Below, one piece after another: positions 61,945-64,000 of a DNA stretch of 64,000 bases; the stretch's first letter is position 1; every line of letters begins with the position of its first letter. This DNA comes from Adhaeribacter radiodurans (GTDB lineage Bacteria; Bacteroidota; Bacteroidia; Cytophagales; Hymenobacteraceae), in NCBI RefSeq assembly GCF_014075995.1, contig NZ_CP055153.1, positions 6,324,001 through 6,388,000 of the forward strand, read 5' to 3'. The notes under the pieces are model-generated. The model was not told the DNA's origin. It worked only from the letters and a program-made list of their open reading frames with translations, and made no database searches. Position numbers and translations under genes: made by a program.

Positions 61945-64000
61945 TTACTTAAATTTCCCTTTCAGCATGGCTAGTTTCGCCTGAAAATCATTTTGGGGTT
62001 CTTCTTCCCGTTTGTTGCGATCACCTTTTTTACCGTTTCCGGCACCACCGCCGGCTGGTTTAGCGGCCATGGGTTCAGTTTTTAACGACAGAGAAATCCG
62101 TTTGCGGGCCGCATCTACTTCCAGCACGGTAACTTCCACCCGCTGACCTACCTTTACTACTTCGTGCGGATTGCTTATAAAACGATCCGATAAATGACTC
62201 ACGTGCACTAAACCATCCTGGTGTACTCCAATATCCACGAAAGCGCCAAAAGCCGTTACGTTAGTAATAATGCCGGGTAATTTCATGCCGGTCCGTAAAT
62301 CGTTTATTTCGTTTACGCCTTCGGTAAACGAGAACGCCTCGAAACTTTCGCGGGGGTCGCGGCCGGGTTTAGCTAACTCGCTCATAATATCCTGGAGCGT
62401 AGGCAAACCAACGGTATCGGTTACGTAATTTTTTAAATTTATTTGTTTGCGGAGTTCCGGCTTTTTCATCAGGTCGGTAACTGTAGCGCCTAAGTCTTTC
62501 GCCATGCGTTCCACCAGTTCGTAACGTTCCGGGTGAACCGCGCTAGCATCTAATGGGTTTTTCGCGTGTAAAATGCGTAAGAAACCGGCCGCTTGTTCAA
62601 ACGCTTTATCGCCTAAACGCGGTACTTTTCTCAGTTCGGCGCGGGTGCGGAACGGACCATTCTGGTTGCGGTATTCCACAATGTTCTGGGCCAGGCTGGG
62701 TCCTAAACCGGATACGTAGGTTAATAATTGCTTGCTGGCGGTGTTTACTTCTACACCCACAGCGTTTACCGAACTCATGACCACATCGTCCAGGGAGTGT
62801 TTTAAGGCAAACTGGTCTACGTCGTGCTGGTACTGACCCACGCCAATACTTTTCGGGTCGAGTTTTACCAGTTCTGCAAGTGGGTCCATGAGCCGGCGAC
62901 CAATGGAAACGGCACCGCGTACGGTAACATCATGATCCGGAAACTCTTCGCGGGCTACATCCGAAGCGGAGTAAATAGAGGCGCCGCTTTCGTTTACCAT
63001 TACTACCGCAATAGTATTAGGTAAGCCCAAGCCACGCACAAAAGTTTCGGTTTCGCGGCTGGCGGTACCGTTACCAATGGCAATGGCTTCTACTTCGTAT
63101 TTCGAGGCTAAATATTTAACAGTACTCGCGGCTTCCTGGGCCTGGCGGGCGCCGGTGTGCGGATACACGTTTTCGTTGTGCAGTAATTTGCCTTGCTTAT
63201 CCAGTACTACCAGTTTACAGCCGGTCCGAAAGCCGGGATCCAGAGTCAAAACGGTTTTTTGACCCAGTGGCGCGGAAAGCAATAATTGGCGCAAATTATC
63301 AGCAAATACCCGAATGGCTTCCTCGTCGGCGCGCTTCTTCGACAGCATCCGGATTTCGGTTTCCATTGACAGTTTCAGCATGCGTTTGTAGGCGTCTTTG
63401 GTTGCTATTTTTACCTGCTGCGCTGCTTCGTTATTGCCCTTCACGAACATGTTTTCGAGCAACTCTATCGCTTCTTCTTCCTCGGGCTGGGCATTGAGCA
63501 TCAAAATCATTTCGTTTTCGCCGCGGCGCATGGCCAGTACGCGGTGCGAAGGAGCTTTATCGATGGGTTCTTCCCATTCAAAATAATCTTTGTATTTCTG
63601 GCCTTCTTCTTCCTTGCCCAGCATCACGCGGCTCTTAAACACGCCTTTCTTCTCGAACAAATTCCGCATGCGGGCACGGGCATCCGGGTTTTCATTAATC
63701 CATTCGGCAATAATATCGCGGGCGCCGGCTAAGGCTTCTTCGGCATCTTTTACTTCCTTTTCTGCGCTGATATACTGAGTTGCTTCGGCGGTTACATCAA
63801 ATTTTTCTTGCTCAAATAAACGCTGCGCCAATGGCTCCAGACCTTTCTCGCGGGCGATAGTAGCTTTGGTGCGGCGCTTGGGTTTGTAAGGCAAATAAAT
63901 ATCTTCGAGCACGGCCATGGTTTCGGCGGCATTAATCTGGGCCTCGAGTTCGGGCGTTAGTTTTTGCTGCTCTCGGATTGATTTAAGAATAGCTTCGCGG
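61945..64000 (-). CDS. tex: RNA-binding protein Tex, C-terminal part (5' end outside window)
   Basis: The frame is open to the window edge (upstream residues read REAILKSIREQQKLTPELEAQINAAETMAV), so the protein is cut on its N-terminal side; about 684 residues are visible of roughly 750. Seen in order: LEDIYLPYKPKRRTKATIAREKGLEPLA, the YqgF-like core (VLTLDPGFRTGCKLVVLD), helix-hairpin-helix (SGLGPSLAQNIVEYRNQNG, VPRLGDKAFEQAAGFLRI) and the S1 domain (LPGIITNVTAFGAFVDIG). Tex binds nucleic acid and influences transcription. The Gly/Lys/Glu-rich segment near the C-terminus (about 40 residues before the end) is a lineage-typical tail. Confidence 0.95.
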   Translation of the reverse strand, partial: REAILKSIREQQKLTPELEAQINAAETMAVLEDIYLPYKPKRRTKATIAREKGLEPLAQRLFEQEKFDVTAEATQYISAEKEVKDAEEALAGARDIIAEWINENPDARARMRNLFEKKGVFKSRVMLGKEEEGQKYKDYFEWEEPIDKAPSHRVLAMRRGENEMILMLNAQPEEEEAIELLENMFVKGNNEAAQQVKIATKDAYKRMLKLSMETEIRMLSKKRADEEAIRVFADNLRQLLLSAPLGQKTVLTLDPGFRTGCKLVVLDKQGKLLHNENVYPHTGARQAQEAASTVKYLASKYEVEAIAIGNGTASRETETFVRGLGLPNTIAVVMVNESGASIYSASDVAREEFPDHDVTVRGAVSIGRRLMDPLAELVKLDPKSIGVGQYQHDVDQFALKHSLDDVVMSSVNAVGVEVNTASKQLLTYVSGLGPSLAQNIVEYRNQNGPFRTRAELRKVPRLGDKAFEQAAGFLRILHAKNPLDASAVHPERYELVERMAKDLGATVTDLMKKPELRKQINLKNYVTDTVGLPTLQDIMSELAKPGRDPRESFEAFSFTEGVNEINDLRTGMKLPGIITNVTAFGAFVDIGVHQDGLVHVSHLSDRFISNPHEVVKVGQRVEVTVLEVDAARKRISLSLKTEPMAAKPAGGGAGNGKKGDRNKREEEPQNDFQAKLAMLKGKFK

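Noticed and set aside
1-64000. tRNA and rRNA genes, CRISPR arrays, IS elements and prophage
   Set aside because: I saw no tRNA-like T-arm sequences, regularly spaced direct repeats, transposase or integrase genes, or phage structural genes in any gap or reading frame.

Overview
The window looks like a chromosomal segment of a Bacteroidota bacterium, most likely Cytophagales/Hymenobacteraceae (Adhaeribacter- or Rufibacter-like; the genus is inference). The evidence is a gliding-motility GldJ fragment, a TonB-dependent receptor paired with a DUF4249 lipoprotein, a DUF4175 coiled-coil membrane protein, two promoter-like sites of the Bacteroidota TTTG/TAnnTTTG type, weak Shine-Dalgarno signals and AT-rich intergenic DNA. 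I recognise no prophage, transposase, CRISPR array, rRNA or tRNA. Most of the window is housekeeping and envelope genes.

Layout. 0-13.8 kb: 3' end of gldJ, a ComF-type PRTase on the minus strand, then a plus-strand run: AhpD-like protein, small hypothetical, exonuclease III, DUF4175 protein, RsbW-like ATPase, YbeY, MnmG, a methyltransferase, an Ig-like lipoprotein, a DUF4385 protein and a small acidic protein. A perfect parS site lies 20 bp before mnmG. The 511-bp AT-rich gap at 12252-12762 carries a cluster of DnaA-box-like sequences, with perfect DnaA boxes at 10571 and 13828. This could be an origin-proximal region, and it is the most interesting signal here. 13.8-29 kb: PiT phosphate transporter, glycyl-tRNA synthetase, a small lipoprotein, IleRS, LspA, a duplicated-domain peptide ABC ATPase, RNase R, polyprenyl synthase, rhomboid protease. 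29-36 kb: fasciclin protein, DUF4249 lipoprotein and TonB receptor, then three small genes that suggest envelope or stress roles (DPBB/3D-like protein, hydrophilic 75-aa protein, YciE/DUF892 ferritin-like protein).

35.7-55.6 kb: sodium/solute symporter, YebC, TVP38-type membrane protein, M48-like protease, HAD phosphatase, Nudix hydrolase, a REPIN/MITE-like inverted repeat in a non-coding gap, two M28 peptidases, an HTTM membrane protein, a large HExxH + beta-propeller + barrel protein, an AlaA-type aminotransferase, a GH3 lipoprotein, an LEA-like lipoprotein, a histidine phosphatase and two small hypotheticals. 55.6-64 kb: a hybrid histidine kinase with receiver and Hpt domains faces a sigma-54-dependent NtrC-type regulator and may feed it. 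After these come a low-complexity secreted protein, a small acidic protein and the 3' part of tex.

Strong hairpin terminators punctuate the window. Several sit between convergent genes and can serve both directions. Start codons were moved downstream of the longest open frame where a signal peptide, conserved N-terminus or ATG argued for it, and these cases are stated.
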